A stretch of DNA of 64,000 nt, from positions 73,714,909 through 73,778,908 of the forward strand of contig OY970820.1 in assembly GCA_963853835.1 (NCBI GenBank), given 5' to 3'. The position numbers and the translations under genes are program-made. The notes below the pieces were generated by a model. It was given only the letters and a program-made list of their open reading frames with translations. It was not told where the DNA came from and did not search any database. The stretch comes from Calendula officinalis (Eukaryota; Streptophyta; Magnoliopsida; Asterales; Asteraceae). Below are positions 46,137 through 58,810 of this stretch, one piece after another. The number at the start of each line of letters is the position of its first letter. Position 1 is the stretch's first letter.

Positions 46137-47849
46137 TTAGTATGGGATTACCGATGGTGGTGGAGAGGCATAGGAAACTCCGACCACCGGTGGAAGTGGT
46201 ATGTTATCAAATGGTGGTGGTGGTGGTGGAGGTGGAGGTGATTGACTTTGTTGTTGTGGTGGGTGATGCCATTGATGTGGTGGGGATGATGCATGGTTGT
46301 GATCTTTAGGTGGTGGTGGAGATTGAGTTTGTGGTGGTTGGTGGTGCCATTGTTGTGGTGGAGGTGAATAGGGGGTTTCACATGGCTTAGGAGGTGGTGG
46401 CGGAGGTGGAGTGCAGTTGGATGCGGGTGGATGTGGTGCTTGTTGTGGTGGTGGTGGTGACAGTGGTGAGTAATGTGGGGGCGGCGGTGGTGATGATTGT
46501 GGTGGAGGAGGTGATGAGTAATGTGGAGGAGGCGGTGGTGGTGATGAGTAATGTGGAGGAGGTGGTGGTGATGGTGGGGGTGGTGGTGGTGAGCACGGAG
46601 GTGGTGGTGATGGTGAGGGAGGAGGTGGTGGTGGTGGTGGTGGTGAAGGTGATGGCTGAGGAGGTGGAGATGGTGATGGTGGAGGTGGTGACGGTGGAGG
46701 TGGCGATGGTGATGGTGATGGCAGAGGTGTTGAATGAGGTGGAGGAGGTGGGGGTGATTGTGGAAGTGGGGGTGGTGGTGCAACACGATTCATAGGTGAA
46801 GACTCAAACATTGGAGTTGACGGTGGTGGAGACTGCCTGCTTTCACGTGGTGGCGGTGGTGCATGTCGATCATTTGGTGAAACTTGCCAAACCGGAGGTG
46901 GTGATGAAGCTTGAGGTTTAGGTACTTGTGGCGGCGGGTGTGATCTCATAACCGGTGAAGACTCAAAAACAGGTGGCGGTGGAGCAGCCTTTATCAACGA
47001 CCTCGGAGCATTAGCCGGTTTGGGAGACGGCGGCTTCTGAGGTGGCGCTCTCCTCCTAGACTCGGATTTCGACTTAGACTGCGGCGGAGATACAACCGGC
47101 GACGGCGACGGTGACACATAACATCCCAATTTACTGCAATCAACAGCACGTGCATCACTGGAAGCACACTCCCTACCGGACCGTTGACTCATTTTCCCAG
47201 CAATACAATTCTTACTATCATCAAACAACTTACCTCCGCCAGCCACACACGACGGCGCTTCACCAGTAAAGTAATTATATGAGTAAGTAAAGTTCTGCAA
47301 CCTGGGTAACTTCCAAATACTATCCGGGACCACTCCTGCCAACTTATTGTGCGCCACATTAAGCTCCTCTACGCTCCTCATTCCGGCAATAGCCGCCGGC
47401 AACGGCCGTTGAAGACTATTAAAGCTGACGTCAAAAACCATCACCTTTTTCAATGCCCCAATCTGAACAGGCAAATAGCTCGTCAAATTATCGTTCATTA
47501 GAATAATCTCATTCAATGTTGATCCCATTTGACCAATACTCGCCGGAAGACATCCACCCAGATCGTTATTCGCCAAAACAAGCACCGATACCGGCGAGTT
47601 ACCCAAGTTCGGTGGAATACCGAACTTAAATCGGTTGTCATTCAAAAAACCGCATCAAGATCCTTATCAAATAGCTGAACCGGTACAGATCCTTCAAATT
47701 CATTAAACCGGAGGTCTAAGAACTTCAACACCGGCAGAGATAAGACCACCGTGGGGAAAACTCCCACGAAACGATTGTTACTTAAATCAAGCTCGTGAAG
47801 AAGCTTTAACTTCTTGAAAGTTTTCGGAACGGTTCCACAAAACCGGTTT
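46137..47849 (-). pseudogene. Leucine-rich repeat extensin (LRX), 5'-truncated and frameshifted
   Basis: Minus strand. The upstream part (47849-47650) encodes LRR sequence such as LHELDLSNNRFVG and LKFLDLRFNEFEG. The rest (47645-46137, 502 codons) continues the LRRs (NDLGGCLPASIGQM, VEELNVAHNKLAG), then the cysteine-containing LRX hinge (APSCVAGGGKLFDDSKNC, DCSKLGCY), and then a long extensin domain of SPPPP and SPSPPPP repeats ending VIPY. LRX proteins are secreted and bind cell wall and RALF peptides. Two lesions are visible. A run of six T, where seven are needed to keep DLDAVFLNDNRF in frame (47644-47649), causes a -1 shift. The N-terminal signal peptide and first LRRs are missing beyond 47849, where a 22-bp piece of the gene recurs. 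Intact LRX genes of this type are usually single-exon and 700 residues or more. Confidence 0.88.
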
Positions 47850-47871
47850 AATCAAGCTCGTGAAGAAGCTT

Positions 47872-48389
47872 AATACGTAAATGATTTAATCAATGTTTTA
47901 ATAATTTGATTAACAATATTTAATCATGGTTTTATTACAAATCTAATGGACAATTTTATTTAATAATTTAATGCATATAATCTCAATTCTCAAATGGGTC
48001 AAAGTTTCCCAAATGGTCTGGATGGGTTGAACGGGTCAAAATTGCAAGTGTATTTATGTCTAAATCCATTTATTCAAATAAAGAGATTATTATTGTAATA
48101 AACATAAATTTTCTGTTATTATATGTAACATCTAAATTTTGCAGAAGAAAAATGAAATGTATTTATAGTCGAGTAATAGATAACAGTTACTCATTTTGAC
48201 CCATTACATGACTTTTGTTATGACTTGTGTTTTAGATACATGATGGCCCAATTTGAAGACTGTGTTTAGTTTTTACCAGAATTTTAAACATAAAAAATTG
48301 ACAATGTACATTTAACTAGCCAAATGTGGCAATTACCACACACCGTAAAAGGGTATATCCAATCGGGTTACTTTGATAACCAAATATTC
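47872..48389. other. Spacer between LRX fragment and Copia-type elements
   Basis: About 520 bp, AT-rich, no coding frame or repeat end recognised. Confidence 0.5.
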
Positions 48390-49437
48390 TGGTAAGAACA
48401 TGAAGGTGTTCTTGACCTGTTAAAACAAACTAGCTGATTTAATCCCTAAAAGCGGAACTTGGATTAAACCTAATCCTTAAACCCTAAAGGATTGGGATGT
48501 TGGAAATCTAGATTAGATTAACAAGAAAGAAACCTTGTAAAAAGAACTCGAACACACACAATGCTTGTGTGGTTCGTTCGACCATCAACCAAAGAACCCT
48601 AGGGTTCTTTGGTCAAATTCGTCCAAGAAAGGAGAAGGGAGAAAAGGTTTTCCCAAAACATACCTTATTGCTTGCTTAAGATAGTCCACTGATGATGAAC
48701 AAATCGAGCGACCTTCTAGTTGATCTAAGCAATGAACTTTTCTTCGAAACTCGAAGAACACGAAGAACGAACGAAGAACACGAAGAACACGAAGAACATA
48801 AGCTTGTGTTCTTGTGTGTTTGGCCGATCGAATGGGGTGGGAGGGAGGAAGTATGCGTGTGATGATCAAGGGGTTTTAGGGTTACCCTAAGCCTCTTATT
48901 TATACATAAATAAGTTACGCTTAGAACCCTTTTAGTTTAATTAAGATTAAATCTTTAATTAAACTTTCCTTTTACACTTCCATCCCTTATAGTTTTACTA
49001 GTTATTATCATCACACTTAATTATCAAATGTCTTAGTAATATACACTTATATATTTCGGTACCCATATACACGAAATATATATATACTTGTGTTTTATAC
49101 CTTTAACAATTAATTAGACAATAATATTATCCAATCACTATATGATTTAATAGCTTTAAATCATATCATGAATAATCTTTAGTTAACACATTGTATATTT
49201 ACTCAACTGATAAATATACAAATACTTGTATTAATTAGTTAGTTAAACTAATCCAGTAATAAGTTAAACTTAACTTAATACTTAACTGATACATAATGAC
49301 TATTATGAATAATTCCTCTTCATAGTATCATTGCATATCTTGCTCGTATTACATGCACTCACCGGTGTGACCCTTAAGTGTTTCGTAGGCATGGATGTAT
49401 CATCATAGGTTGACTAACTGTGCACATAATTCCAACA
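48390..49437 (-). repeat. 3' LTR of the outer element
   Basis: In element orientation it starts TGTTGGAATTATGTGCACAG. The outer (left) end lacks the last 100 or so bases present in the other LTRs. It contains short tandem CGAAGAACA repeats (48740-48800), the inverse of TGTTCTTCG repeats in the inner LTRs. Confidence 0.85.
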
Positions 49438-51950
49438 GACTCCCACATGTGCAAGTTCGTAACCTTTATCTTAATGACACGAGCTACAGTGGCCTTATAG
49501 ATGGGCATGTAGGTAACCAACCCCATAAAAATAGCTTATGTAACCCAGGTATAGTTTTTGAAAAACTCTTTAATAGCGTCTCCTAGTAAAGAACACTCCG
49601 TCTCTACTTCTTGGGCAACGTTATTTGGTTCATCCCTTGAAGCACGATATTTGTGATAACGAATACGAGCATGGTAGAAAATATCAACTTCTGTATTCGA
49701 AATCATTTATTGACTTCTTGACTTAAACTGTTGTGATAAACGACAAAGAACAAATCAGTTCTTTTGGGCATGGCCATGCACTTATCAGTTTTTCATCATG
49801 TCAAGGGACCCATAAATATCTCTCCTAAAAAAAGGAGGTGCAATTACCATCTTGTATATTTCGATTAAAAATACAAATTCCTCTGTACCTAGTAAGGCCT
49901 TGTATGACAATCATATTTCAGACTTGTCTATGACGAACCAAAGTACATTAGTCATTGTATCCTAAACCAAATACCTCACGCTTAAGGACAATCCTAGTGC
50001 ACAACACTTTTGAACTTTTCAACCACGAAGTATTGTCACGGTGGTCAATCCAATATTCGTCGAGCCTCCAACAGAATATCACTGATATTTGGTTTACACA
50101 AAATGTGTGTAGCTATCTTTGAAGAACTTCGAATCTACCACCAAAAACCGCGATGACGTTATCTTCCCATCAAGGTTCCCACCAAGACGAGTAGTCACGG
50201 ATTTATACCCTTTTGAATTAAGAGACTTTTATTCATGGATATTTTAAAACATACGAAGTCTGAATAACAATGATACTAACTCATGTATTATTCCTCACTA
50301 GACATAGATACCGAATTATTACTGGATCATTACTTATTCTTTGCGTTTGTGTTGATTGCTCAATGACTCTTAATTGTAACTTTTATCACTAATTACAATT
50401 TAGTCATTTCTATTAAACTAAAGACATAAGACGAGTATTTTAAGAATACTATTACTTTTGTCTTTGCTAGATATTGTTCATGCAACATTAGAACATATTC
50501 TAGTCTTCCCCTCTTTACATGATTCGGTAAACATAGGAGGATTGGAAAATTACTCCTTTAGTTTCTTGAATCTATAAAACTTGCCTTGTAACTAAATCTC
50601 TTTTAGCTACTTGATTTGTAGATAGTTTTACTAGTTTAAGAAATTCCCTTAAATGATTAACTTGTTCACTGGAATGTGAACATCCTATTAGATTTGCAAT
50701 GATTAATCACAAGACTTGTGACCACGCTATTAGGCTTGCAATAATCTAATCAATGATCATTTATTTCTCTTAACTCTTTGGCTAATGACTTCGTAATTCC
50801 TTGTTGTTAATGTCTTACTAACTTACGAAATTCATTAATGTCTTTAACGAATTATGTTAGTCATAGCTCCCACTACCTTTTATGGAATTTAAGCATCAAT
50901 TTAAACTACCACTTTGACCTAGTCAATAACTTGTAGTTTAACCTTTTAAGAATTCTATCAATATTTAAGATCATCCTTTGGATTTACGAATATCCAATAT
51001 TCCTGTTTAGGGAATTATGACTTTTATTGATTGCTGTATCTAACAAGTATAAAACACTTGAGGTGATACTTTCAATTCTTAAACACTTTAGTATTCTTTA
51101 AGAACTTCATTTAATGCCAAAGTCACTTCTTGGATTTCTTTAATATCCATTATTCCTATTAGGGAATTATGACTTGATTAAATATTGTATTAGTTGCAAG
51201 TATAAAACACTTGCGTTTAATACCTTTAGTTCTTAAATACTTTAATATAATTTGACCTTTTTAGGAGTTTATTTAATCTCTAAGTCATTTCTTGGATTTT
51301 GCGAATATCGAACTTTCCTTTTTAGGGAAGTATGACTTGATTAAATCCTTTATTACAAGTATGAGACACTTGTAATAATGCTCTTAAAGTTCATCTTGAT
51401 TATATCCAATATAATCATGCTATATTAATGCTAATACTTTAAAACGTACTATCATAAGTAATGACTATTACTTAAGATGTTTTAACTAAGTTCAATAACT
51501 TTTGAACCTTTATGCTTCCATATAATTCTTAAATACTTGTATTAGAAAAACTTCTAATTTCTAGTATCTAAGTACCTTGAGCTTCTAAGACATTATTCAT
51601 TCATACAACAATCAAACAAGTATAAAACATGAAATATTAAGTAAATCAAAAACTTGACTTACAATCTAGTCATAAACCATGACTAGTGTAATTGTCACAC
51701 ATGCACACATAACACAATATAGTTCAACCATGGATTCGAATTGATTAAAACCAAAAACATTGTTTTAACATAAAATGATTATTCAAAAATAAAAATTGTT
51801 TTTACTGAATCCATAAAATACTGAATTATAAAAACTTGGTGCTCGTGAGATCATCACCATCTCATGCCGGTCATCATCACTTTCCATCTCCTCCTGCAAT
51901 AAACGATTGCAAAAGTTAGATTACTCGTAATGTACTTTACAAGTATCTAA
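49438..51950 (-). other. Non-coding 3' half of the outer element
   Basis: 2.5 kb between gag and the polypurine tract where a Copia element would normally carry pol. No pol domain in any frame. It includes three imperfect units of about 160 bp marked by AGGGAATTATGACTT at about 51010, 51163 and 51324. The 750 bp next to the LTR is well conserved with the inner element. Confidence 0.75.
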
Positions 51951-51961
51951 AAGTGATTAAG

Positions 51962-52810
51962 AAGTGTGGTTGTGTTACCTGAGGAACTTGCAATTCCCCC
52001 ACTTTGCACCCTTTGGACAATTTATTTTCCAGTGCCCAACCTCGCCACACTTGAAGCACCGATTCTCGGTCCTCGCCGTGTTAGGATTCACCTTCTTGAC
52101 CTTTTGTTTGACACCTTTACCATTTGGCACTCATTGGTTAGGATTGGTTTTACCATTTCCTTTACCACCATGCCCTTTTCTCTTCTTGCCACCGCCACTG
52201 CCATTACCGATCATCAGAACATCCTTAGATTTGGTCTCCAAACTCAACTCAGCTGTCTTGAGCATACAATGTAGCTCAGCAATGGATTTCTCCATATTAT
52301 GCAAGTTGTAGTTGACCACAAAAGGCTTGTAGTCATCAGACAACGAATTGAGTATAATGTCTGTTTCCATTTGAAACGGTATAGGGTGACCGAGTCTAGC
52401 GAGCTGATCCATGTGCCCTTTCATTTTCATGACGTGAGCACTCACCGGTGTTCCTTTAACCATCTTGCAAGAGTTGAAGACTCGATTGTTGTCGAACCTC
52501 TTAGTGCGAGCTTGCTATTGAAATGAATCTCTTAATTTCTGAACGCAGGCACATCCATAAGTCCCGCTTGTAACTCGGGACTCATAATGGCGAGCATCAG
52601 ACGGCTCACATCGAGTGCCTCATTGACATGCTTATCATAAGCTTGCCTCGTTTCTGCTCTAGCATTTGCGGTACCACTTTCTCTCATGCCTGAGCACAAT
52701 GCAAAGATTGCGCTCCCAATTGAGAAAGTTTGACTCAGTCAACTTGTCTTTTTCGAGGATTGAGCGAAGTGAGAGATTGTTGGTACTTGTCGTCGTGGTT
52801 GTTGCTGCCA
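51962..52810 (-). pseudogene. Copia-type gag of the outer element, broken
   Basis: The N-terminus reads LAATTTTSTNNLSLRSILEK and begins at TTG where the inner copy has ATG. Then ESNFLNWERNL, LNSLSDDYKPFVVNYNLHN and a zinc knuckle CFKCGEVGHWKINCPK (about 52020-52070) follow, a typical plant Copia gag. An in-frame TGA (52128-52130) stands where the inner copy has glycine, a few codons before the knuckle; further shifts lie near 52463-52680. Not functional. Confidence 0.85.
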
Positions 52811-54425
52811 ACTACAAATCAACCCAGTTTAATTAGTAATCATCAATAAACATTCTCTAAAATATATTATAAACCCATAATTAATATTTAAGGCCTAGGA
52901 TCCATATATCACATTCTCGCCGCAAGGTTTGGGCACTTCCCGACGAGACATGCTGTTTCTGGTAGGTAACATCCTTACCGATCGTATCAAGACTTGACAC
53001 GATTCCTAGGGGACGTAGAATCTTTAGACTTATAACTTATTACAACCTTGTACAATCTAATTGTACATTTCTAAGTTAGTAATAAAGTCTAGTATGTTTA
53101 TTCTACTCAAGTACTTTTTGGGTCGGGACTCCCGATTATCAGCAAAGTATATCAGACCATCTAAGACAGTGCGATGCTCTGCGTCGGGACTCCCGATTAT
53201 CACAGAACCTTACGCACCCTAACACTCGCAATGATTTGAATTCATATCTAAGGTTCTTTATCCTTACAATATGAATATCGTTTAACAAGTGAGGTGTTCC
53301 ATTAGGTGGATAGTACTTAGATCTAAGATTTTCTTGAGTTTGTTTAAGTCTTAAACTAAACTTAAACCTCTTTTCCAATCTTAATCCTTGCTTAAAATGC
53401 TTGACTTGTGAATTCAAGAATTCTACAAGACACCTTTTTAAATCTTAAGAACTTTTTCTTTAAAACTTATAGTTTCAAAAGTTGTGATTTATATGTATAC
53501 CTAAAACGAGGCGTACAAAACGTTTTACTAGGTTTTGTGAAAAACCTTATCTATAGTAAAACTTACTTGTTTTATCTTACTTGAAAAATCTTAAAACTCA
53601 TGTTAAACTTTTAATTCTTTTATGGTTTATAAACTTGAATCATAAATCTAGTTTAACACACCTTGTTTTTCACTTGTTTGATAATAGAATTAAACATTTG
53701 CTTTGACTTATTAGATTCGACCAAAACTTATGTCTTGGCGACACATTTATAAACTTTGTGATTTTCTTGTGTAGCTCCCACTAGCTCCAACAACCATGAT
53801 GGAACTTAATCAAACACAATCACCGGTCTATATTTGGTGAAACTAATAAATTTATTATATAAGGACCATATATAATAATAATTCTTAGTTTCTTTAAACT
53901 TTTCTTACATTTAACTTGGACTAGTTAAATATAGGTTATAAAGTTCTCTTGTTATCTATCATTTGATCATTAATCTAGTATCTTACATGACTTGTAAAAT
54001 ACTTATATTATACTTGTATAATTATCTAGTTATAATAACTTATAACTTTATATACACCTTATAATAACAATATATAACTTTATATATTTCTAGTTTGTCA
54101 TATAATTCTAACTTGTACAATTTCTAGTTATAATGAAATCATAACTTTGTACTTTCTAGTCTCAATTATATAATGACTTATACAATAACTAGTTATACTA
54201 TTATCCTTTAAGATCAAAATAATATTATCTTTTAATGTTCCATTTAATCTTGTATTTAATATATATATATATACTTCATTACTTTAAAATAAACTTATAA
54301 CATTCTAATAAGAATATTACATCTAATTTATACATATGTATTTTAACTTGATCTAATTAAAATACGTATAAACTTATTTTTATCTTTTTAAAATTTGTTT
54401 TTCTTTTAAATATTTAAAAATTCCG

Positions 54426-54428
<3 letters not shown>

Positions 54429-54482
<54 letters not shown>

Positions 54483-54490
54483 CATATATA
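54429..54490. repeat. (TA)n microsatellite, left part
   Basis: About 60 bp of TA repeats ending at the inner element's left border. Its last five bases (ATATA) form one side of the target duplication. Confidence 0.93.
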
Positions 54491-55631
54491 TGAAGGATTT
54501 ATGTGCACAGTTAGTCAACCTATGATGATACATCCATGCCTACGAAACACTTAAGGGTCACACCGGTGAGTGCATGTAATACGAGCAAGTTATGCAATGA
54601 TACTACGAGAGGAATGATTCATAATAGTCATTATGAATCAGTTAAGTATTAAGTTAAGTTTAACTTATTACTAGATTAGTTTAACTAACTAATTAATACA
54701 AGTAGTTGTACATTTACTAGTTGAGTAAATATACAATGTGTTAATTATAGATTATCCATAATATGATTTAAAGTTATTAAATCATATAGTAATTGGATAA
54801 TATTGTTGTATAAATTATATAAAGGTTATTATATAATTAATTATTAAAAGTATAAATACAAGTATATAATTCGTGTATATGGGTACCGAATTATTAGTGT
54901 ATTAATACTAGACATTTAATAGTTAAGTGCAACAATAGTAAACTAGTAAAACTATAAGGGTTTAAAGTGTAAGAGATAAGTTTAATTAAGAGATTAATCT
55001 TAATTAAACTAGAAGGGCCCTAAGTGAAAGTCTTTCTATTATAAATAGAATGCACGGGGTTCCCTTATTCCTTGATCTTAATTTCAAAACCCTAGCCTTC
55101 CTCCTCTCCTTGGTTTCGGCCGAACACAACCCCAAGAACACAACACTTTGTGTTCTTCGTGTTCTTCGTTCGTTCTTCGTGTTCTTCAAGTCTTGAAGAT
55201 CCAAGATCGTTGCAAGTGATCATCTAGAGGATCGTTCGTCGTGTTCATCATCAGTGGATCTATCTTAAGCACTAACTAAGGTATGTTTCATGGAACACTC
55301 TTTCCTCCTCCTCCTCTTGTTCGAAGTCGAACCAAGAACCCTAGGGTTCTTGGTAGTACGACGAACACACAAAAGTATGTGTGTGTGTTCGAGTTCTTCG
55401 TACAAGGTTTCTTTCTTGTTAACCTAATCTAGATTTCCAACATCCCAATCCTTTAGGGTTTAAGGATTAGGTTTAATACCAGTTCCGCTTTTAGGGATTA
55501 AATCAGCTATTTGGTTTTAACCGGTCAAGAACAAGTTCATGTTCTTGGTCAGTCATGGTTCGAACCAAGTATACTAGGAGGTCGATCCTATGGGTCGATC
55601 AGTCGCATGGTGCGTTCGCAAAAACCCTACA
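54491..55631 (+). repeat. 5' LTR of the inner element
   Basis: 1141 bp, TGAAGGATTTATGTGCACAG to AAAACCCTACA. It holds tandem TGTTCTTCG repeats (55140-55190), a TATA-like TCTATTATAAATAG near 55035 and a donor-like CTAAGGTATG near 55278. Confidence 0.93.
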
Positions 55632-55632
55632 G

Positions 55633-55644
55633 TGGTATCAGAGC
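55633..55644 (+). other. Primer-binding site of the inner element
   Basis: TGGTATCAGAGC, the perfect 12-base complement of the 3' end of plant initiator tRNA-Met, one base after the 5' LTR. Confidence 0.95.
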
Positions 55645-58087
55645 GTTGGTTTAGAGATCTAGACTAGATTAACAAAGATCGTTTGTTTATTTTAATTTTA
55701 AGTTTTTTTTTGTTTCAAGTTTTTTTTCTTCTTCTTCTTCATATTTTTCGAAAAAGAGGGTAAGAACCCTAAGACCAAGAATATTAAACTAGCCTAGTTT
55801 AATTGGTCAAGAAGGTTTCTATAAACCCTATTTCGAAATTGTGGAAGAACCCTAGGATCAAGTATGTTAAACAAGATTTGTTTAATTGATCAAAAGGATT
55901 CTTTCCTAATCCCTTAGGATTTTCGAAATCTAGAGGATACTTGGACACCAAGTTTATTAAACTAGCCTAGTTTTATTGGTGAAAAAGTTTCTCAGTCTTG
56001 AGATTTTCGAAGCCCTAAAAGAACCCTAGAAGTTTAAACTAGTTTAAGTTTATTACTTTAAAAAGTATTAATTAGGATATTAATCTAAAACCTAGTTAAT
56101 TAAACAAGTTTATGTTTAATATGTTTAATTATTATTTTGATAGATTTATTTAACTAGTTCTTTAAACCTAGAAATTTAGACAAAGTTTTATTGTCTATAA
56201 GGTTTAAAAAGTTTAAATCAATTTATTAAAAGTTATAATCTATCTTAGAATTTAAACAAAGTTTATTGTTTAATAGGATTGATTAAAATTAATCTTTTAA
56301 TTAAAATAATGTCTTTGATCAAGAAAGTCAAAACCTTAGTTTTGATTGGTCAAAAACAAGATTAGGGTTCATCTAATTAATTTAGGGAATTAATGAGGAT
56401 TAAAAGAAAAAAGAGTGTTAATTTTTAAGTTCTAAAATTAACAAGGTGTATTTAATTATTTATATATATGTATTAAAATTTTTGGAATTTTTAATTATTA
56501 AGTAAAATTGAATTTTAAAAGATATAATAAGTTTATACGTATTTTAATTAGATTAAGTTAAAATACATACGTATAAATTAGATGTAATATTCTTATTAGA
56601 ATGTTACAAGTTTATTATATATACATATATACGAATACATTAAATACAAGATAAAATGGAACAATTAAAAGGGGTAATGTTATTTTGATCTTAAAGGATA
56701 ATATTATAGCTAGTTATTGTATAAGTTATAATGTAATTAAAACTAGAAAGTACAAAGTTATGATTTCATTATAACTAGAAATTGTACAAGTTGAAATTAT
56801 ATGATTAACTAGAAATATACAAAGTTATATATTATTATAAGGTGTATAAAGTTATAAGTTATTATAGCTAGATAATTATACAAGTATAATATAAGTATTT
56901 TACAAGTTATGTAATATACTAGATTAATGATCAAGTAATAAATAACAAGAAAACTTTATAACCTATATTTAACTAGTTCAAGTTAAATATAAGAAAGGTT
57001 TAAACAAACTAAGAATTATTATATATAGTTTTTATATAATAAGTTTATTAGTTTCACCAAGTATAAACCGGTGATTGTGTTAGCTTAAGTTCCATCATGG
57101 TTGTTGGAGTTAGTGGGAGCTACACAAGAAAATCACAAAGTTTATATGTGTGTCGTTAAGACATAAGTCTTGGTCGAATCTAGTAAGTCAAAACGAATGT
57201 TTAATTTTATTATTAGACATATGAAAAGCTAGGTGTGTTAAACTAGGTTTATGTTTCAAGTTCATGAATCATAAAAGAATTTAAAAGGTTTAACATAAGT
57301 TTATAAGTTTTTCAAGTAATATAAAACAAGTAAGTTTTATCATAGATAAGGTTTTTCACAAAACCTAGTAAAACGTTTTGTACACCTCGTTTTAGGTATA
57401 CATATAAAATCCCGCAAATTCTTAAACTATAAGTTTTAAAGAATAGTTCTTAAGTTTTAAAAAGGTGTCTTGTAGATTCCTTCAATTCACAAGTCACACA
57501 TTTTAAACAAGGATTAAGATTGGAATAAAGGTTTAAGTTTAGTTTAAGACTTAAACAAACCCAAGAAAATCTTAGATCGAAGTACTATCCACCTGATGGA
57601 ACACCTCACTTGTTCAACGATATTCATATTGTAAGGATAAAGAACCTTAGATATGGATTCAAATCATTGCGAGTGTCAGGGTGCGTAAGGTTCTGTGATA
57701 ATCGGGAGTCCCGGCGCAGAGCATCGCACTGTCTTAGATGATCTGATCTACTTTGGTGATAATCGGGAGTCCCGACCCAAAAAGTACTTGAGTAGAATAA
57801 ACATACTAGACTTTATTACTAACTTAGAAATGTACAATTAGATTGTACAAAGTTGTAATAAGTTATAAGTCTGAAGATTCTACGACACCTAGGAATCGTG
57901 TCAAGTCTTGATACGATCGGTAAGGATGTTACCTACCAGAAATATCATGTCTCGTCGGGAAGTGCCCAAACCTTGCAGCGAGAATGTGATATATGGAACC
58001 TAGGCCTAAAATATTAATTATGGGTTTATAATATATTTTAGAGAATGTTTATCGATGATTACTAATTAAACTGGGTTTGATTTGTAG
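55645..58087 (+). other. Long untranslated leader of the inner element
   Basis: 2.4 kb of AT-rich sequence between primer site and gag ATG with no coding frame. It contains two TAATCGGGAGTCCC words (about 57700 and 57760), also present in the outer copy near 53130 and 53190. The outer copy holds an expanded TA microsatellite at the position corresponding to about 56460 here. Confidence 0.75.
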
Positions 58088-58810
58088 ATGGCAGCAACAA
58101 ACACAACGATAACCTACAACAAGCTCTCGCGACATTTCTTTCTAGGAAAGAAAGAAAAGACTGGGTCAAATTTCCTCAATTGGAAGCGTGATTTTAAGAT
58201 CATGCTCAGACAAGAGAGGGATAGGATTGACCGAGGAAGAAACGTGTTGAAAACCCCCGCCAAGGATGAAGAAAACGAACCAGGACAAGCATTTTACGCT
58301 TGTAAGGCGTTCACTTCTTGCAAGATGGATGAGGGAGCATCAGTAGGTGCACACGTCATGAGAATGAAAATGCACGTTGATCACCTTACTAGACTTGGTC
58401 ACCACATGCCATTGCAGTTAGCAATTGACGTGATACTCAACTCATTGTCCGATGACTACAAATTCTTTGTAGCCAACTACAGCAAACGTAATATGGATAA
58501 TTCCATTCCCGAGCTACAATCCATGCTTGAGGCTGTTGAGTTGAATACTGAGACCAATTCTAAAAGGGGTCGCACAACTGATGATAGCGATGAAGAAGGG
58601 CATGGTGGTAAAGGAAAGGGTAAAACCTATCCTAACCAAGGAGTGCCAAATGGTAAAAGTGTCTAACAAAAGGTTAAGAAGGTTAAGCCTAACACTGCGA
58701 GGACTGAGAACCGGTGCTTCAAGTGTAGTGAGGCTGGGCATTGGAAAAGGAATTGTCCAAAGGGTGCAAGTGGTAGTGGAGGAAACACAAGTTCCTCAGG
58801 TAACACAAAC
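58088..58810 (+). pseudogene. Copia-type gag of the inner element, one stop
   Basis: Opens with ATG at 58088 and runs 192 codons with GSNFLNWKRDFKIMLRQERD and ILNSLSDDYKFFVANYSKRN. It then meets TAA at 58664-58666 where the outer copy has AAA (lysine). The same frame continues after the stop into the zinc knuckle CFKCSEAGHWKRNCPKG (about 58717-58767). With read-through it would be a gag of about 240 residues. No protease or polymerase follows. Confidence 0.88.

Noticed and set aside
46394..46795. Valine-rich plus-strand and histidine/threonine-rich minus-strand frames over the LRX extensin domain
   Set aside because: Shadow frames of the proline-rich repeat coding; the SPPPP frame is the real one.
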